Below, in pieces: positions 18,078 to 26,466 of a stretch of DNA of 64,000 bases. Both the position numbers and the translations under genes were made by a program. Source of the DNA: Williamsia sp. 1135 (lineage in GTDB: Bacteria; Actinomycetota; Actinomycetes; Mycobacteriales; Mycobacteriaceae); the NCBI RefSeq assembly GCF_002095395.1, contig NZ_MJEI01000082.1:16545-80544 (forward strand), in the 5' to 3' direction. The notes under the pieces are model-generated. The model was not told the origin of the DNA. It saw only the letters and a program-made list of their open reading frames with translations, and made no database searches. Position 1 is the first letter of the stretch, and each line of letters starts with the position of its first letter.

Positions 18078-18329
18078 TTAGTTGGCGAACACGAGGATGC
18101 CGCCGATGGAGCTGAACGATCCGCCGATGAGCAGTCCCACCCACAACCAGATGCTGCTTTCTAGAGCGGCTTTGGCGACGGTCGATCGTCCGCGAGCGCC
18201 GACGATCATCAACATGCACACCGTCATTCCACTCATCACGGCCACGATGCCGAACCCGGTCAGCAGCGTCCCGATCACGAAATCGGAGAACTCGTCCAGG
18301 TTTTTCGGGGCGTCATCGGCGTCACCCAC
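18078..18329 (-). CDS. Two-helix membrane protein, copy A (pilin-like topology)
   Basis: An 83-residue protein with membrane segments at about residues 18-42 and 58-80 separated by the loop GARGRSTVAKAA. The same loop pattern (GARGRSNYAKDA) occurs in the 114-residue protein at 18573-18917, so the two genes are paralogues. Size and topology recall VirB2/TrbC-type subunits, but no cleavable signal peptide is evident. It overlaps the next upstream gene by 8 bases. Confidence 0.72.
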   Translation of the reverse strand: MGDADDAPKNLDEFSDFVIGTLLTGFGIVAVMSGMTVCMLMIVGARGRSTVAKAALESSIWLWVGLLIGGSFSSIGGILVFAN

Positions 18330-18573
18330 CGAACTGCTCCCAGTTCAGCTGGCCCTCTTTCGGAGTGCCGTACTTGATCTCATCGCCGCCGGACTCGGCC
18401 GAGTCAGCCCCCGCCTCAGGGGCCGCCGACTCGCTCGCGGCCGGCGCACTGGGCGACGGAGAGGGCGTGTCCGACGGCGTAGCCGTCGCCGGGCCACCGC
18501 CCACTATCAGCACTACCAGCGCCGCCAGCACGCACAGCGCCCACGCGGCGGCGCGGTACAGGCGGGCAGCCAT
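18322..18573 (-). CDS. Small secreted or anchored protein with Ser/Pro-rich domain
   Basis: An 83-residue protein starting at the ATG at 18573, which overlaps the stop of the upstream gene (TAATG). It has a basic start, a hydrophobic helix (residues 8-28, LCVLAALVVLIVGG) and then a Ser/Pro/Ala-rich acidic tail ending in NWEQFGG. A longer frame up to 18897 would run through the neighbouring gene and is rejected. It may be exported to the cell surface as part of the transfer apparatus. No family recognised. Confidence 0.6.
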   Translation of the reverse strand: MAARLYRAAAWALCVLAALVVLIVGGGPATATPSDTPSPSPSAPAASESAAPEAGADSAESGGDEIKYGTPKEGQLNWEQFGG

Positions 18574-18917
18574 TACGAGACCATGTCGAAGATGCCGACC
18601 AGGGACGCCGCGCAGATCAAGCCGCCGAAGATCCAGGGGAAGTGCATGACCGCGTCTTTGGCGTAGTTGGATCGACCGCGAGCACCCAGCACCATCCCGA
18701 CAGTGACGAACAGGCCGGCGGCCATCGCGCAGACATACAGGAGCGTTTTGCCCATACCGAGGAAGGTGTTGACGCCGTTTTGTGCCTTCTCCGGCAGCGG
18801 CACCGGTTCGGGGTCGGGGAAGTTGCCGTCGGCCAAGACCGCTGCGGCGTGATGCGGGTGGGGCAGGGCGTCGATGATCGCGGGCCCCTGGGACCACAAC
18901 TCGAGTAGTGCAGACAT
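18573..18917 (-). CDS. Two-helix membrane protein, copy B (pilin-like topology)
   Basis: A 114-residue protein. About 45 N-terminal polar residues precede two membrane segments (about 55-80 and 92-112) with the loop GARGRSNYAKDA between them. It is paralogous to the 83-residue protein at 18078-18329. Small proteins of this type usually sit early in actinobacterial type IV secretion operons and may play the VirB2 role. Confidence 0.72.
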   Translation of the reverse strand: MSALLELWSQGPAIIDALPHPHHAAAVLADGNFPDPEPVPLPEKAQNGVNTFLGMGKTLLYVCAMAAGLFVTVGMVLGARGRSNYAKDAVMHFPWIFGGLICAASLVGIFDMVS

Positions 18918-18932
18918 GGGCGGTGTTTCCTT

Positions 18933-19460
18933 TCAGGAAATCCGGCGGAGACGTTCTCCGGCGGATGCTTCGGTGGTCGATGCACTCTCACGTGGCGCGG
19001 GCTCATCGACGGGCTGGTCGGTGGTGACCAGAGGCAGCACCGCAGTAACCAGTGCTTCGCGGCAGCTGCGGGCGCGCATGACCCATGCCGGCGGAACTTC
19101 GGCTACCACGTCGTGGCGTATCGCCTCGATAGGTGTGGCCAGAGCGCGTAGCTCCTTGACCCACGGGAACCAGAGCACGGCAGGAACATTGGGCTCCATC
19201 ATCCGTGCGCGGTCGCGGACCTGGGCGGGTGGTTTGTCGCCACAATCGGCGTTGATCACGACCACCGGGTGCGGCATGAACACCGCCGCAAGCCGGGTAG
19301 CGGCAGCGAGGTCCGAGCTGACCGATCGGCAGACCAGCACGTCGACCGGATCGCTCTGATCGTCGACGACCCCCGCGTCGCGGGCCCCGATCAACGCTGC
19401 GATCAGTGAGGTCCCCACTCCCCCGCCCACTCCGCCTACGACAGGCTGGCGGGCGCTCAT
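18933..19460 (-). CDS. Transfer-operon protein with a glycine-rich P-loop-like N-terminus
   Basis: Using the ATG at 19460 (4-base overlap with the upstream lipoprotein gene) gives 175 residues; the frame stays open to 20045 but upstream translation is Arg-rich shadow. The N-terminus GGVGGGVGTSLIAALIGARD resembles a degenerate P-loop of the MinD/ParA kind but lacks the Walker lysine. Beta-strand-like segments (VDVLVCRS, PHPVVVINADCGD) fit a Rossmann-like fold. Similar proteins occur in actinobacterial transfer operons. Function unknown. Confidence 0.6.
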   Translation of the reverse strand: MSARQPVVGGVGGGVGTSLIAALIGARDAGVVDDQSDPVDVLVCRSVSSDLAAATRLAAVFMPHPVVVINADCGDKPPAQVRDRARMMEPNVPAVLWFPWVKELRALATPIEAIRHDVVAEVPPAWVMRARSCREALVTAVLPLVTTDQPVDEPAPRESASTTEASAGERLRRIS

Positions 19461-20101
19461 CGGGTCACCACCCCGCACCGGCCCTCGGCGTCGGAGGTCA
19501 CCGACCACCGTCCGTCGCTGCGGGTTTTGATCAACGCGATCTGGGCGATGACCCGGCGCGGTGCTACCGGCGCGGTTGCGTCCCATCGTTGGGTCACCGC
19601 GACCAGCCGCACCGCGCGCGACTCGCTGTCGGAGGGCTGATCTTCCGCCCCGAGCTGCGCATCGACGCGGGCCTGGGCGCGCTGGGTGGCCAGGTCCGTC
19701 CAGTCTTGCCCGGGCGAGCCCGTCGGCGGTGAGCTGGCCAGACGCTTGGCGCACGCGTCGGTCAGCAGAGGCGCTGCGCGCAGCGCCGCTTGGTACGGGC
19801 TGGTGTCGGTGGTGGTGTCCCACCCAAACCAGACCCGTGCCGCGGCCAGCGCCACCGAGGTCGGGTCGAGGCGATCGACGACCACTCCCGGCGGCAGCGC
19901 CGACGGAAGAGCCGCCGAGGTGCTCGGCTGCTGCGGAGCAAGGCCCCACGAGGTGGTGGCCGGCGGGGTGAACGCCGGCAGCGATTGAGTCGCCATCGTC
20001 GTTGAGACCGCGCCGCGGTCGTCGGAGGCTCCGCCCATCCCGCACGCCGTGGCAGCCACCACCACGAGCGCCAGCGGCGCACCGTATCGAATTCGTCTCA
20101 T
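19457..20101 (-). CDS. Lipoprotein of the transfer operon
   Basis: A 214-residue protein starting at the ATG at 20101, with GGGAG five bases upstream. The signal peptide ends in the lipobox-like VAATAC, so it is probably acylated and attached to the outer face of the membrane. A Ser/Thr/Pro-rich linker leads to a globular domain of about 130 residues. The segment VALAAARVWFGWDTTTDTSPYQAAL resembles the outer-domain start of VirB8-like transfer proteins. Encoded between the NlpC/P60 gene and the P-loop-like gene. Confidence 0.7.
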   Translation of the reverse strand: MRRIRYGAPLALVVVAATACGMGGASDDRGAVSTTMATQSLPAFTPPATTSWGLAPQQPSTSAALPSALPPGVVVDRLDPTSVALAAARVWFGWDTTTDTSPYQAALRAAPLLTDACAKRLASSPPTGSPGQDWTDLATQRAQARVDAQLGAEDQPSDSESRAVRLVAVTQRWDATAPVAPRRVIAQIALIKTRSDGRWSVTSDAEGRCGVVTR

Positions 20102-20121
20102 AATCACTCCCTTTCAGTGCG

Positions 20122-21222
20122 TCACCAGAATCGGCGGACGTACTGTTCCTCTCCGTCGAAGCCGCTCAGAGGGCTGATCTTGACGACATCGCCCGACTGC
20201 GGGGCGTGCAAGATCATGTCCTGACCGTTCTGTTTGCCGTAGTAGATGGCCACGTGGTGGGTGTTGCCGCCCGGGCCGAAGTAGATGAAGTCGCCCGGTA
20301 GCTTGTCTGCCGATGAGATCTGCTTGCCCCGTGCATCATTGAGTTGCCCGGGGTTGGAGTTGTCACCGGTGTAGTGCGGCAACACGATCTGCTTGCTGGT
20401 GGCTTGGGCCAGTCCGTACAACGTCAGGCCCGAGCAGTCGAAACCGATCTTTTCGGTGTCACCGTTGGCGTCGGCGGCACCACCACCGTCAGAAATGCCC
20501 TTCGTGGGACCGTCGGCGTTTCCGCCGCCCCACGCGTACGGGGTGCCCAGCCAGCGGGCAGCGGCCTGGATGATTTTCTTGGCGACCGGGCCGGAGAGCT
20601 TTCCTCCGCGGCCGCCGCTACCGCCCTGTTCGAGGGAGGAGTACTTCGGGATCAGGCTCTTGATCTTCGGGGCGTACGACTCGGTTTCGCCGTTGTTGAT
20701 CTTCGGGCCGCCGTTGGCGAGTACGCATCCGTAGCCGCAGTTGTAGGCCGACAGCACGATATCGAGATCGTCGCCCTGGATACGGCCTGACGCCTTGTCT
20801 TTCTGGGCTTGTTCGAGTGTTTTGCAGTCGAATTCGGCCTGAGCCATGATCGCATCGGGCGGATCGAACGCTGAGGCGGTGCCGTTACCGTTGGCGTCGA
20901 CCGCATACGAGGGCCAGGTGTAGGGCATGAACTGCGACAAACCCTGCGCCCCGGCCGGGGACACCGCATTCGGATTCCATCCCGACTCGACCTCGATCTG
21001 CGCCGCAATGACTGGCGCAGAGATTCCTTTGCAGCGCTTGCCGGCTTTGATGACCCACGGTTCGAACTCGGGGGGCACGACACCGGTCTTGAGTCCAGCC
21101 TGGCTGCTATAGCCGCCGGTGTCGTCGTCGGGCTGCTGATAGGACGCAGCCGCGAAGAACATCACGAACAGGACCGGCACCAGGAGCAAAACTCCTAGCA
21201 GCAAACCCAGTGATTTCTTCAC
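20122..21222 (-). CDS. Bifunctional cell-wall hydrolase: SLT transglycosylase plus NlpC/P60 peptidase
   Basis: A 366-residue protein with an N-terminal membrane anchor (residues 4-26). An SLT domain follows (EVESGWNPNAVSPAGAQGLSQF, catalytic Glu79), then a Gly-rich linker near 200, then an NlpC/P60 domain with catalytic Cys263 in GFDCSGL and a His pair at 322-323 in THHVAIYYG. Such two-domain hydrolases are the standard wall-opening enzymes of Gram-positive conjugation systems (TcpG/Orf14-like). It is the first gene of the core transfer operon, downstream of a strong hairpin. Confidence 0.92.
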   Translation of the reverse strand: MKKSLGLLLGVLLLVPVLFVMFFAAASYQQPDDDTGGYSSQAGLKTGVVPPEFEPWVIKAGKRCKGISAPVIAAQIEVESGWNPNAVSPAGAQGLSQFMPYTWPSYAVDANGNGTASAFDPPDAIMAQAEFDCKTLEQAQKDKASGRIQGDDLDIVLSAYNCGYGCVLANGGPKINNGETESYAPKIKSLIPKYSSLEQGGSGGRGGKLSGPVAKKIIQAAARWLGTPYAWGGGNADGPTKGISDGGGAADANGDTEKIGFDCSGLTLYGLAQATSKQIVLPHYTGDNSNPGQLNDARGKQISSADKLPGDFIYFGPGGNTHHVAIYYGKQNGQDMILHAPQSGDVVKISPLSGFDGEEQYVRRFW

Positions 21223-21282
21223 GGCGGGTACACCTTCCCCAGCTCAAACATGTTGCTCGATAACGGTTTGTCGTACGTATCT

Positions 21283-21320
21283 CTCTGGTTGGGGTGCACT
21301 CCCATACGCCCCAACCAGAG
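21283..21320 (-). terminator. Hairpin between cutinase-like gene and transfer operon
   Basis: Perfect 12-bp arms CTCTGGTTGGGG (21283-21294) and CCCCAACCAGAG (21309-21320) enclose a 14-base loop. It lies 17 bases after the stop of the minus-strand cutinase-like gene and about 60 bases before the start of the NlpC/P60 gene. No clear U-run follows, as is common for actinobacterial terminators. It probably separates the two transcripts or limits read-through. Confidence 0.65.
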
Positions 21321-21337
21321 GCATGACGTGCCCGGGG

Positions 21338-22903
21338 TTAGTAGCCCTGGGCCTCGATGCGGCCCAGCAGCCACTTGGCCAGCCACAACGTCGCGGACTC
21401 GCCGCGCTGATCGACCGGCGTTTTGTTGTAGGCCGTGTGCGCGCCGAGCAGCGCATACGAGGCCACTTCGATGGCCTGAGTGGCCAACTCGTCGGGCTTG
21501 GTCAAACTCAGGAACGCGTCATACTCGGGCATCCGGACCACTTGGCCGATGTCGTCGAGCATCGACGACGAGAACACCACACGGGCCAGCTCCAGCGGCA
21601 GCGATGCCGGATTGACCGACGCCGCCAACGAGACACGCCCCACCTCGGTACTCACCGAACGGACAGCCTTGATGATGTCGGCCGGATCAGCAGTGGCCAC
21701 GTTCGTCAGCAGCGTCACCGCACGTTGAGTGGCGTACGGCCCAATGTCTTCCTTCTTGAGGTTGAGCAGCGGGACCACCGCGGCGATGGCCTTCGACTTG
21801 CTCGACAGCGCACAGATACCGTCGCCGGTCCCGCAAAAACTCGTGACCCGATCACTGAGGACACCGAAGCCGTCTGGGCGAGCTCCCACGACACCCTGGC
21901 CACCGGGGTTCGGACCGACAAAGGATTCGGCGCCGGGCAACTGGATCGCCGGACTAGAGGTGCCGGTCTCGGCATCGGGGTCGGCGGTGGTCGGGGTACG
22001 GGCCGGATCACTCAACAGGCCTGCGGCCAGGATGTCCTTCGCGGGGAATGCGCCCTTGTTGTTGCCGATCTCCGAGAGCACGTCGCCGGCGATCAGTGAG
22101 CCTTGCGAGTAGCCAAGGATGGCGACTTTCGATGACGGGCAGTCGCTATCGATCTGTTCAAGACGCTTCTTCACTGCGGCGGTGCCCTGCGCCCGCGATT
22201 CACCCAACGTCAGCGGATCGCCATGAGCGACTTGCCCTATCGGTCCTCCAACCTGAGCGACATACGGGATCTGCTCAAAGCCCACCGAGAGCCCCACTTC
22301 CCCGGAGCCGGTCGTCGGTGCAGCCGGGACAGTGGATGTCGCAGACGGTGCCGAGCTGGAGGTCGACGGTGAGTCCTCACCGTCCGAGGGGCTTGTGTCG
22401 GGCCATAGGTCCGTTGCCTCCGAATCAATCGTCGGCGCGGATCCACTTGTCGTAGTGGGAGCCGCCGTTGACCACAAGGGCGCGTCTGGGTCTGCGCCGG
22501 CGTCCTGGCCATACGTCGCCGTGGCGGCGGGAGACTCGATTCCGGCTGGAACAGACGAGGGCCCTGGGATGGGAACCCCGCGCTCAACAGCAGCTTTCAG
22601 CGGATTGACGACATTGCCAAGCATCCCCGGAACGATCTTAGGGTCCGACTTGTTGGTCGTTTCCCACGTTCCAGGCACAGCTAGAACGAACACGTCCTTG
22701 CAATCCGTCGCTGCAACGGCAGGTCCTGCCGCGTTGGTAATGATCAGTGCACTTGCGGCCGTGATCCCGACGGATAGAGCGGTGGCGAGGAGTTGCTTGC
22801 CAGGCCGGGTCTCGAAATGCGGGCGCTTTATAGGTACGGCAGAAGCTGACATATCGACCTTTGAGGAGTTGCGAGTGGGCCGGACCGCCCAAAAAACAGA
22901 CAT
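21338..22903 (-). CDS. Secreted cutinase-family serine esterase
   Basis: A 521-residue protein from the ATG at 22903 (GGAAGG upstream); an internal ATG at 22852 would shorten it by 17 residues. A long signal peptide ends near AVA-ATD (residue 65). The cutinase domain begins DCKDVFVLAVPGTWE, and the nucleophile motif GYSQG has Ser266. A roughly 90-residue Ser/Thr/Pro-rich insertion (115-205) interrupts the domain. The C-terminal 150 residues are an extra helical region. Enzymes of this family hydrolyse esters or lipids. On a conjugative element it may act on the mycolate envelope, which is inference. Confidence 0.8.
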   Translation of the reverse strand: MSVFWAVRPTRNSSKVDMSASAVPIKRPHFETRPGKQLLATALSVGITAASALIITNAAGPAVAATDCKDVFVLAVPGTWETTNKSDPKIVPGMLGNVVNPLKAAVERGVPIPGPSSVPAGIESPAATATYGQDAGADPDAPLWSTAAPTTTSGSAPTIDSEATDLWPDTSPSDGEDSPSTSSSAPSATSTVPAAPTTGSGEVGLSVGFEQIPYVAQVGGPIGQVAHGDPLTLGESRAQGTAAVKKRLEQIDSDCPSSKVAILGYSQGSLIAGDVLSEIGNNKGAFPAKDILAAGLLSDPARTPTTADPDAETGTSSPAIQLPGAESFVGPNPGGQGVVGARPDGFGVLSDRVTSFCGTGDGICALSSKSKAIAAVVPLLNLKKEDIGPYATQRAVTLLTNVATADPADIIKAVRSVSTEVGRVSLAASVNPASLPLELARVVFSSSMLDDIGQVVRMPEYDAFLSLTKPDELATQAIEVASYALLGAHTAYNKTPVDQRGESATLWLAKWLLGRIEAQGY

Positions 22904-23393
22904 AGCGATGCCTTCCAGTGCCAGGGCTGGTCAGAGAGAAAGAAGTCAGGACGCCGCGGGGCGTACACCAAAGGCAAGAGAACGAACCCGGACGATGGGG
23001 TGTCCCAGTGGACACGTCGGACCAGACACCATCCGATACCGGTACGGCTCGCACGCGAACCCCACCGGCTGCGCGGGACACCCCACACGCGGCGACAACG
23101 CGCCACGGCCGCTCGCAATAACACCTAAACTGGAAGAGTTCGGTGCTGTACCTACGGGTTCAGAGGCTGGACATTCGGTGCTCGGTGAGCGGCTAGACCG
23201 CAAATCTTGATCGCTCACTCGGTGCTTTTCGCCCTGGGAGAGGCCAGACGCCAAATCACGTCCTCTCCCAGGGTCCCCCGGTCTGTCAGGCGGTCGCGCC
23301 CGAATCGTCACGTGTTCCTCCACGAGAACCTCCTTATTCTACTATCTCATAATAAAACACACTTCTTAAGACCATGCAATAGAATCTGATGAT
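22904..23393. other. Divergent promoter region between cutinase-like and HTH genes
   Basis: No convincing gene is present. It holds the inverted repeat at 23232-23273 and, at 23330-23395, an unusually A+T-rich stretch (TTATTCTACTATCTCATAAT) that is a likely promoter for the HTH gene starting at 23394. The rest is ordinary GC-rich sequence that may carry a long leader for the cutinase-like gene. Confidence 0.5.
23232..23273. repeat. 12-bp perfect inverted repeat in the divergent promoter region
   Basis: CCCTGGGAGAGG (23232-23243) and CCTCTCCCAGGG (23262-23273) are exact reverse complements 18 bases apart. It may be a terminator or attenuator hairpin on either strand, or a dyad operator with half sites three helical turns apart (30 bp start to start). 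Confidence 0.65.
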
Positions 23394-23903
23394 GTGACCT
23401 CAGGCGAAGAGTCCTCCAAAGTTGGTAATCGTGAGACGAAGAGACTTCGCGTGAGCCGTCGCGTATTGCGTGGGTTTGCTCCAGAGCACTTCAAGTCCCT
23501 TCGGATCGATGCGGGCCTTTCGCGTGGAGAACTCGGGCGGATAGCTGATGTGAGTGAAGGGGCTATCCGAGCTTGGGAAGTGGGTGAGGCTGTGCCACAG
23601 GTGGACACCCTCGATCGGGTGATGACCGCTCTTGGCCGTCCGATTAGCGAAGTAGTTCAGGTGCGGGCCGATGATCGGTATCTGGCGGACCTTCGCGTTC
23701 TGGCCGGATTGACTCAGCCGCAGTTGGCCCAACGGGCGGGCTGCTCCACTGCGCAGCTTGCGGCCGTCGAGCGCGCTCACCGGCCGCTCAAAGAGCCGTT
23801 GCTGACGAACATCGCAGCCGCACTGGGCACTGACAAGTCGGTCGTGGACGCGGCCTACACGCGAACGCGACGACGGCCACCGACTCCAAGGCCTATGCCG
23901 TGA
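23394..23903 (+). CDS. Tandem-HTH (two XRE domains) transcriptional regulator
   Basis: A 169-residue protein from a GTG. Two XRE/Cro-type helix-turn-helix domains lie in tandem: residues 28-75 (FKSLRIDAGLSRGELGRIAD...WEVGEAVPQVDTLDRVMTAL) and residues 95-150 (LADLRVLAGLTQPQLAQRAG...VERAHRPLKEPLLTNIAAAL). A basic Arg/Pro tail follows. It probably controls the neighbouring genes. XRE proteins commonly pair with ImmA/IrrE-type proteases, and one is encoded 2 kb away on the opposite strand (25936-26466), so this could be its cleavage target. That link is inference. Confidence 0.8.
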   Translation: MTSGEESSKVGNRETKRLRVSRRVLRGFAPEHFKSLRIDAGLSRGELGRIADVSEGAIRAWEVGEAVPQVDTLDRVMTALGRPISEVVQVRADDRYLADLRVLAGLTQPQLAQRAGCSTAQLAAVERAHRPLKEPLLTNIAAALGTDKSVVDAAYTRTRRRPPTPRPMP

Positions 23904-23945
23904 TGTCACAGGTTGCTACTCCTCCCCGGCGCACTCCCTATACTG

Positions 23946-23974
23946 GCGCTAATATAGCGCACATATGTAAGCGG
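23946..23974 (+). promoter_or_regulatory. Dyad operator and promoter box before an HTH gene
   Basis: GCGCTA-ATA-TAGCGC (23946-23960) is a dyad with 6-bp arms. TATGTAAGCGG follows at 23964-23974, and the HTH gene begins 40 bases further on. The same 11-mer TATGTAAGCGG occurs at 27394-27404, before the ribbon-helix-helix gene. The dyad is probably an autoregulatory operator and the 11-mer a promoter -10/start element. Confidence 0.5.
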
Positions 23975-24014
23975 CGCGAGGGTGCCGGCCGGGAGCTACG
24001 CGAGGATGGTTGAC

Positions 24015-24584
24015 ATGCAACGCTTCGCCGATGTGATTAATCGGCGGAGACGTGAGCTGGGGCTAAGTCTTGCGTCTGTAGCTGCTGCGAATGGGCCTTC
24101 AGAACCCACGATGGTTCGCATTGAGAGCGGACAGAGTCCCCCTCTTCGTAACCCGACGTTGGCAAAGCTCGATGTTGCCCTCAAGTGGCCGGCCGGCAGC
24201 GCTCGCAACGTTTACCAGGGCGGCGATCCACTGGTCAGCGAGCAGGCGGGTACGACGGCGACGCACGGCGAGATTGCGGTTGCTGTCGGAACCATCACAG
24301 ATCTCGTCGAAACTGTTACTGAGCTGAGCAACTACACCGCAGCGCACCCAGATCCCGAACTTGGCGAAGTTCTAGCCCGACTCCGGTACATCGTTTCTCC
24401 ACTGGTCGGACGGGTGGTCGCAGATATGCTCCGTGACGAAAACCGACATGGAGTTGCGCCCAACCGGATTGCAGAGGCAATCCAGGTGTTTTTAGACACT
24501 CCCCCAGCAGACGTCACTCCATCGAGAACTGCGGCGAACACAGAGCTACGTAGACTAGCCGCGCGGACCCAGCAGAACGAGTAA
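24015..24584 (+). CDS. XRE-family HTH protein
   Basis: 189 residues from the ATG at 24015, chosen because GAGG lies 9 bases upstream; the frame is open to 23982. The HTH domain covers residues 1-60 (FADVINRRRRELGLSLASVA...TMVRIESGQSPPLRNPTLAKLDVALKW broken into its helices), preceding a helical C-terminal region of unknown function. It follows the tandem-HTH gene by 110 bases, with its own dyad operator. It may regulate the nucleoside hydrolase/ImmA/membrane-protein operon opposite it. Confidence 0.72.
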   Translation: MQRFADVINRRRRELGLSLASVAAANGPSEPTMVRIESGQSPPLRNPTLAKLDVALKWPAGSARNVYQGGDPLVSEQAGTTATHGEIAVAVGTITDLVETVTELSNYTAAHPDPELGEVLARLRYIVSPLVGRVVADMLRDENRHGVAPNRIAEAIQVFLDTPPADVTPSRTAANTELRRLAARTQQNE

Positions 24585-24603
24585 CACACTGAGAGGCGAG
24601 TCG

Positions 24604-24945
24604 GTGAATCAAACAGAAGAGCGCATCAAGCTCGTGGTTCAAACACTCCTGAACGAGGACGGTTTATCTGAGATCAGTGGCACTGTGGGGTGTTCGATCC
24701 AGCAGCTACAGAGCGGTGAGCTAACACCCTCTCAGATCGCCGTACTCGAGCGCACGTTGAGACTCCAAGAGTCATTTTTCAATCTTGGTGACTCCAACAC
24801 TGAAGCGGAGCTCCGCCTAGTCAGAGCCCTCAAATTTGCAGGCCCGGAGAGGATACGCCTGCGCGGAGCCCCACCTGTCGCTTTTCTTGCTCAGGCGTTA
24901 GAAGAAGTAGATCGCGCTGATTCCATCGACGCGCAAGAGCAATAA
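24604..24945 (+). CDS. Small hypothetical protein convergent with a membrane-protein gene
   Basis: 113 residues from a GTG with GAGAGGCGAG upstream. The centre (residues 20-60, ISGTVGCSIQQLQSGELTPSQIAVLERTL) looks like a divergent HTH. Its last 116 bases are shared, antisense, with the 3' end of the MAB_1171c-like gene, so both genes use the same DNA for their C-termini. It follows the HTH gene by 19 bases and is likely co-transcribed with it. Confidence 0.6.
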   Translation: MNQTEERIKLVVQTLLNEDGLSEISGTVGCSIQQLQSGELTPSQIAVLERTLRLQESFFNLGDSNTEAELRLVRALKFAGPERIRLRGAPPVAFLAQALEEVDRADSIDAQEQ

Positions 24946-25939
24946 CATCTTCGGCGGTATTCGTTGGAACCGTCTCTCTGTTCTTTGCATGCAGTAGTTC
25001 CGCGTCGAAGTTGTCAGCACACAAAGTGGCCGCATCTAGCTTCAAAAAGTGCAGTGCTTCGATAGTTTCAGTAATTTGTCGAACAAGCCGGGTGTCGGGA
25101 GGCATAGCCGCAATCTCTGGGAGCCGGACATGAGGAGCGCGGTCGGTCACCACCCTCCAAACGGTCGGCAGGACAACAATCCACTCCCCCGTGAGGGTCG
25201 GTCCGTGCTGTCGCCCACGCAAGATCCATGCAGCCAGGCCGAGCAACCCAATTACGCACATACCCAGCGTGAAGTAGGCAAACAGATTTCCGTTGCTATC
25301 GCGTTGGAGCCGCTCAGCGGCCGAGAGCTTGCCCTGCCAGCTGGAGATCGAATACCAAAGCAGCATGACCGCGTTCACGCCCGTCGTGAAAAATAAGAGC
25401 ACTGCAGCAGCGATGATCGCGGTCGAAGGCCGACGTTCATGGTCCCCATGGCGGAGGGATACAAGCACTACGATCAGCGCGTATAGGTCCCACAGCACGA
25501 TTGCGCCGGCGTAAACCACGAAATAGCCGACGGACGTAACGGCGGAGGCTTCTTCGATGGAGGTGGTCCGGTCGCCCCCGGCGACTCGATCAAGCAATAT
25601 CAAGATGATGCTCACTGTCACCAGGAGCACGAGGTTCGCTGACCACCAACCGGAGTGTTTTCGGTGCTTGTCCCTTGAGATGTGGGCCGCCGAAGCTGCC
25701 ACCAAAGCCGCAGCAACGCAGAGGATATGGGCAGCAACACGCACACTGCGCTCGTCGGCTAGTTCGACTGCCCAGTCGTTCAGGGGACCAAATTTTATGG
25801 TGTCCACCAGTGCAAAGCACGCGATAAGGAGCGTGAATAGATGTGCTACCGAACGCATGACCGCAAAACGAGCTAACACTGTCACCCACGCGATGACGAC
25901 TATTGAAGCATCAATCCACAACGGCAGATCGTTCCTCAT
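24830..25939 (-). CDS. Seven-helix membrane protein, MAB_1171c-like
   Basis: A 369-residue protein with seven predicted membrane helices (about residues 7-28, 31-50, 68-88, 97-119, 134-162, 175-199 and 220-242) and a 125-residue cytoplasmic C-terminal domain. Layout and sequence style fit the MAB_1171c family of putative transporters (DUF6545-like), which typically occur beside an ImmA/IrrE protease and XRE regulators in actinobacteria. The ATG overlaps the protease stop by four bases. Transport substrate and function are unknown; a sensor or effector role is also possible. Confidence 0.75.
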   Translation of the reverse strand: MRNDLPLWIDASIVVIAWVTVLARFAVMRSVAHLFTLLIACFALVDTIKFGPLNDWAVELADERSVRVAAHILCVAAALVAASAAHISRDKHRKHSGWWSANLVLLVTVSIILILLDRVAGGDRTTSIEEASAVTSVGYFVVYAGAIVLWDLYALIVVLVSLRHGDHERRPSTAIIAAAVLLFFTTGVNAVMLLWYSISSWQGKLSAAERLQRDSNGNLFAYFTLGMCVIGLLGLAAWILRGRQHGPTLTGEWIVVLPTVWRVVTDRAPHVRLPEIAAMPPDTRLVRQITETIEALHFLKLDAATLCADNFDAELLHAKNRETVPTNTAEDVIALARRWNQRDLLLLTPEQEKRQVGLRAGVSSPGLQI

Positions 25940-26466
25940 CGTGGTCCAAGGAACGTGTCTAGAACTGACGATGCACTTAACATCCGCTGACCCCTCTGTA
26001 TCAAATCGAAATCTTCGTCTCGTGCCAGCGTCAGCATGAGTAACTGACTTGCCAACAGCTCTGCGGACGCCTCGTCGGCGTTATCGAATGTCTCGCGGCG
26101 AAGTGCGTTGATGACGAGGTCTCTTGGGAGGGATGGAAACCACGCGGCCAGCAGGTCTTCGGTGATGCCCTCGCCCTGTTTGCCGCATGTATGTCCTAGC
26201 AGAATGTGGGCCAACTCGTGGGCGACGATCAAACGGGAGGGCCACTCACCCGACGCCGTGTCGTAGACGATGATGTGCGCGCTTTCAGTGGTTAGCACCA
26301 TGCCGGAGATACCGTCAGAACCGCCGCCGACGGGAAATCCTGACAACGTGATTGCTCGCCCACACCGGTCCTGCGTGAAGGCGACAAGATCGTCGACACT
26401 AGAACACCTGCTTGACGCTGCACTACGAACAACTTTCTTAATGCGATGCGACGTAGTCTTTTTCAT
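25936..26466 (-). CDS. ImmA/IrrE-like metalloprotease
   Basis: 176 residues from the ATG at 26466, which overlaps the nucleoside hydrolase stop. The zinc motif HELAH is at residues 83-87 (IVAHELAHILLGHTCG). A later acidic helix (NADEASAELLASQLLML) supplies the third-ligand glutamate, as is usual in this family. Relatives cleave XRE-type repressors in response to DNA damage or phage (ImmA, IrrE) and serve in several defence modules. The likely partners are the XRE proteins at 23394-24584 and the seven-helix protein encoded downstream. Confidence 0.82.
   Translation of the reverse strand: MKKTTSHRIKKVVRSAASSRCSSVDDLVAFTQDRCGRAITLSGFPVGGGSDGISGMVLTTESAHIIVYDTASGEWPSRLIVAHELAHILLGHTCGKQGEGITEDLLAAWFPSLPRDLVINALRRETFDNADEASAELLASQLLMLTLARDEDFDLIQRGQRMLSASSVLDTFLGPR

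Noticed and set aside
18933..20045. A 370-codon minus-strand frame
   Set aside because: Everything before the ATG at 19460 is an Arg/Gly-rich shadow of the lipoprotein gene; only the last 175 codons look like protein.
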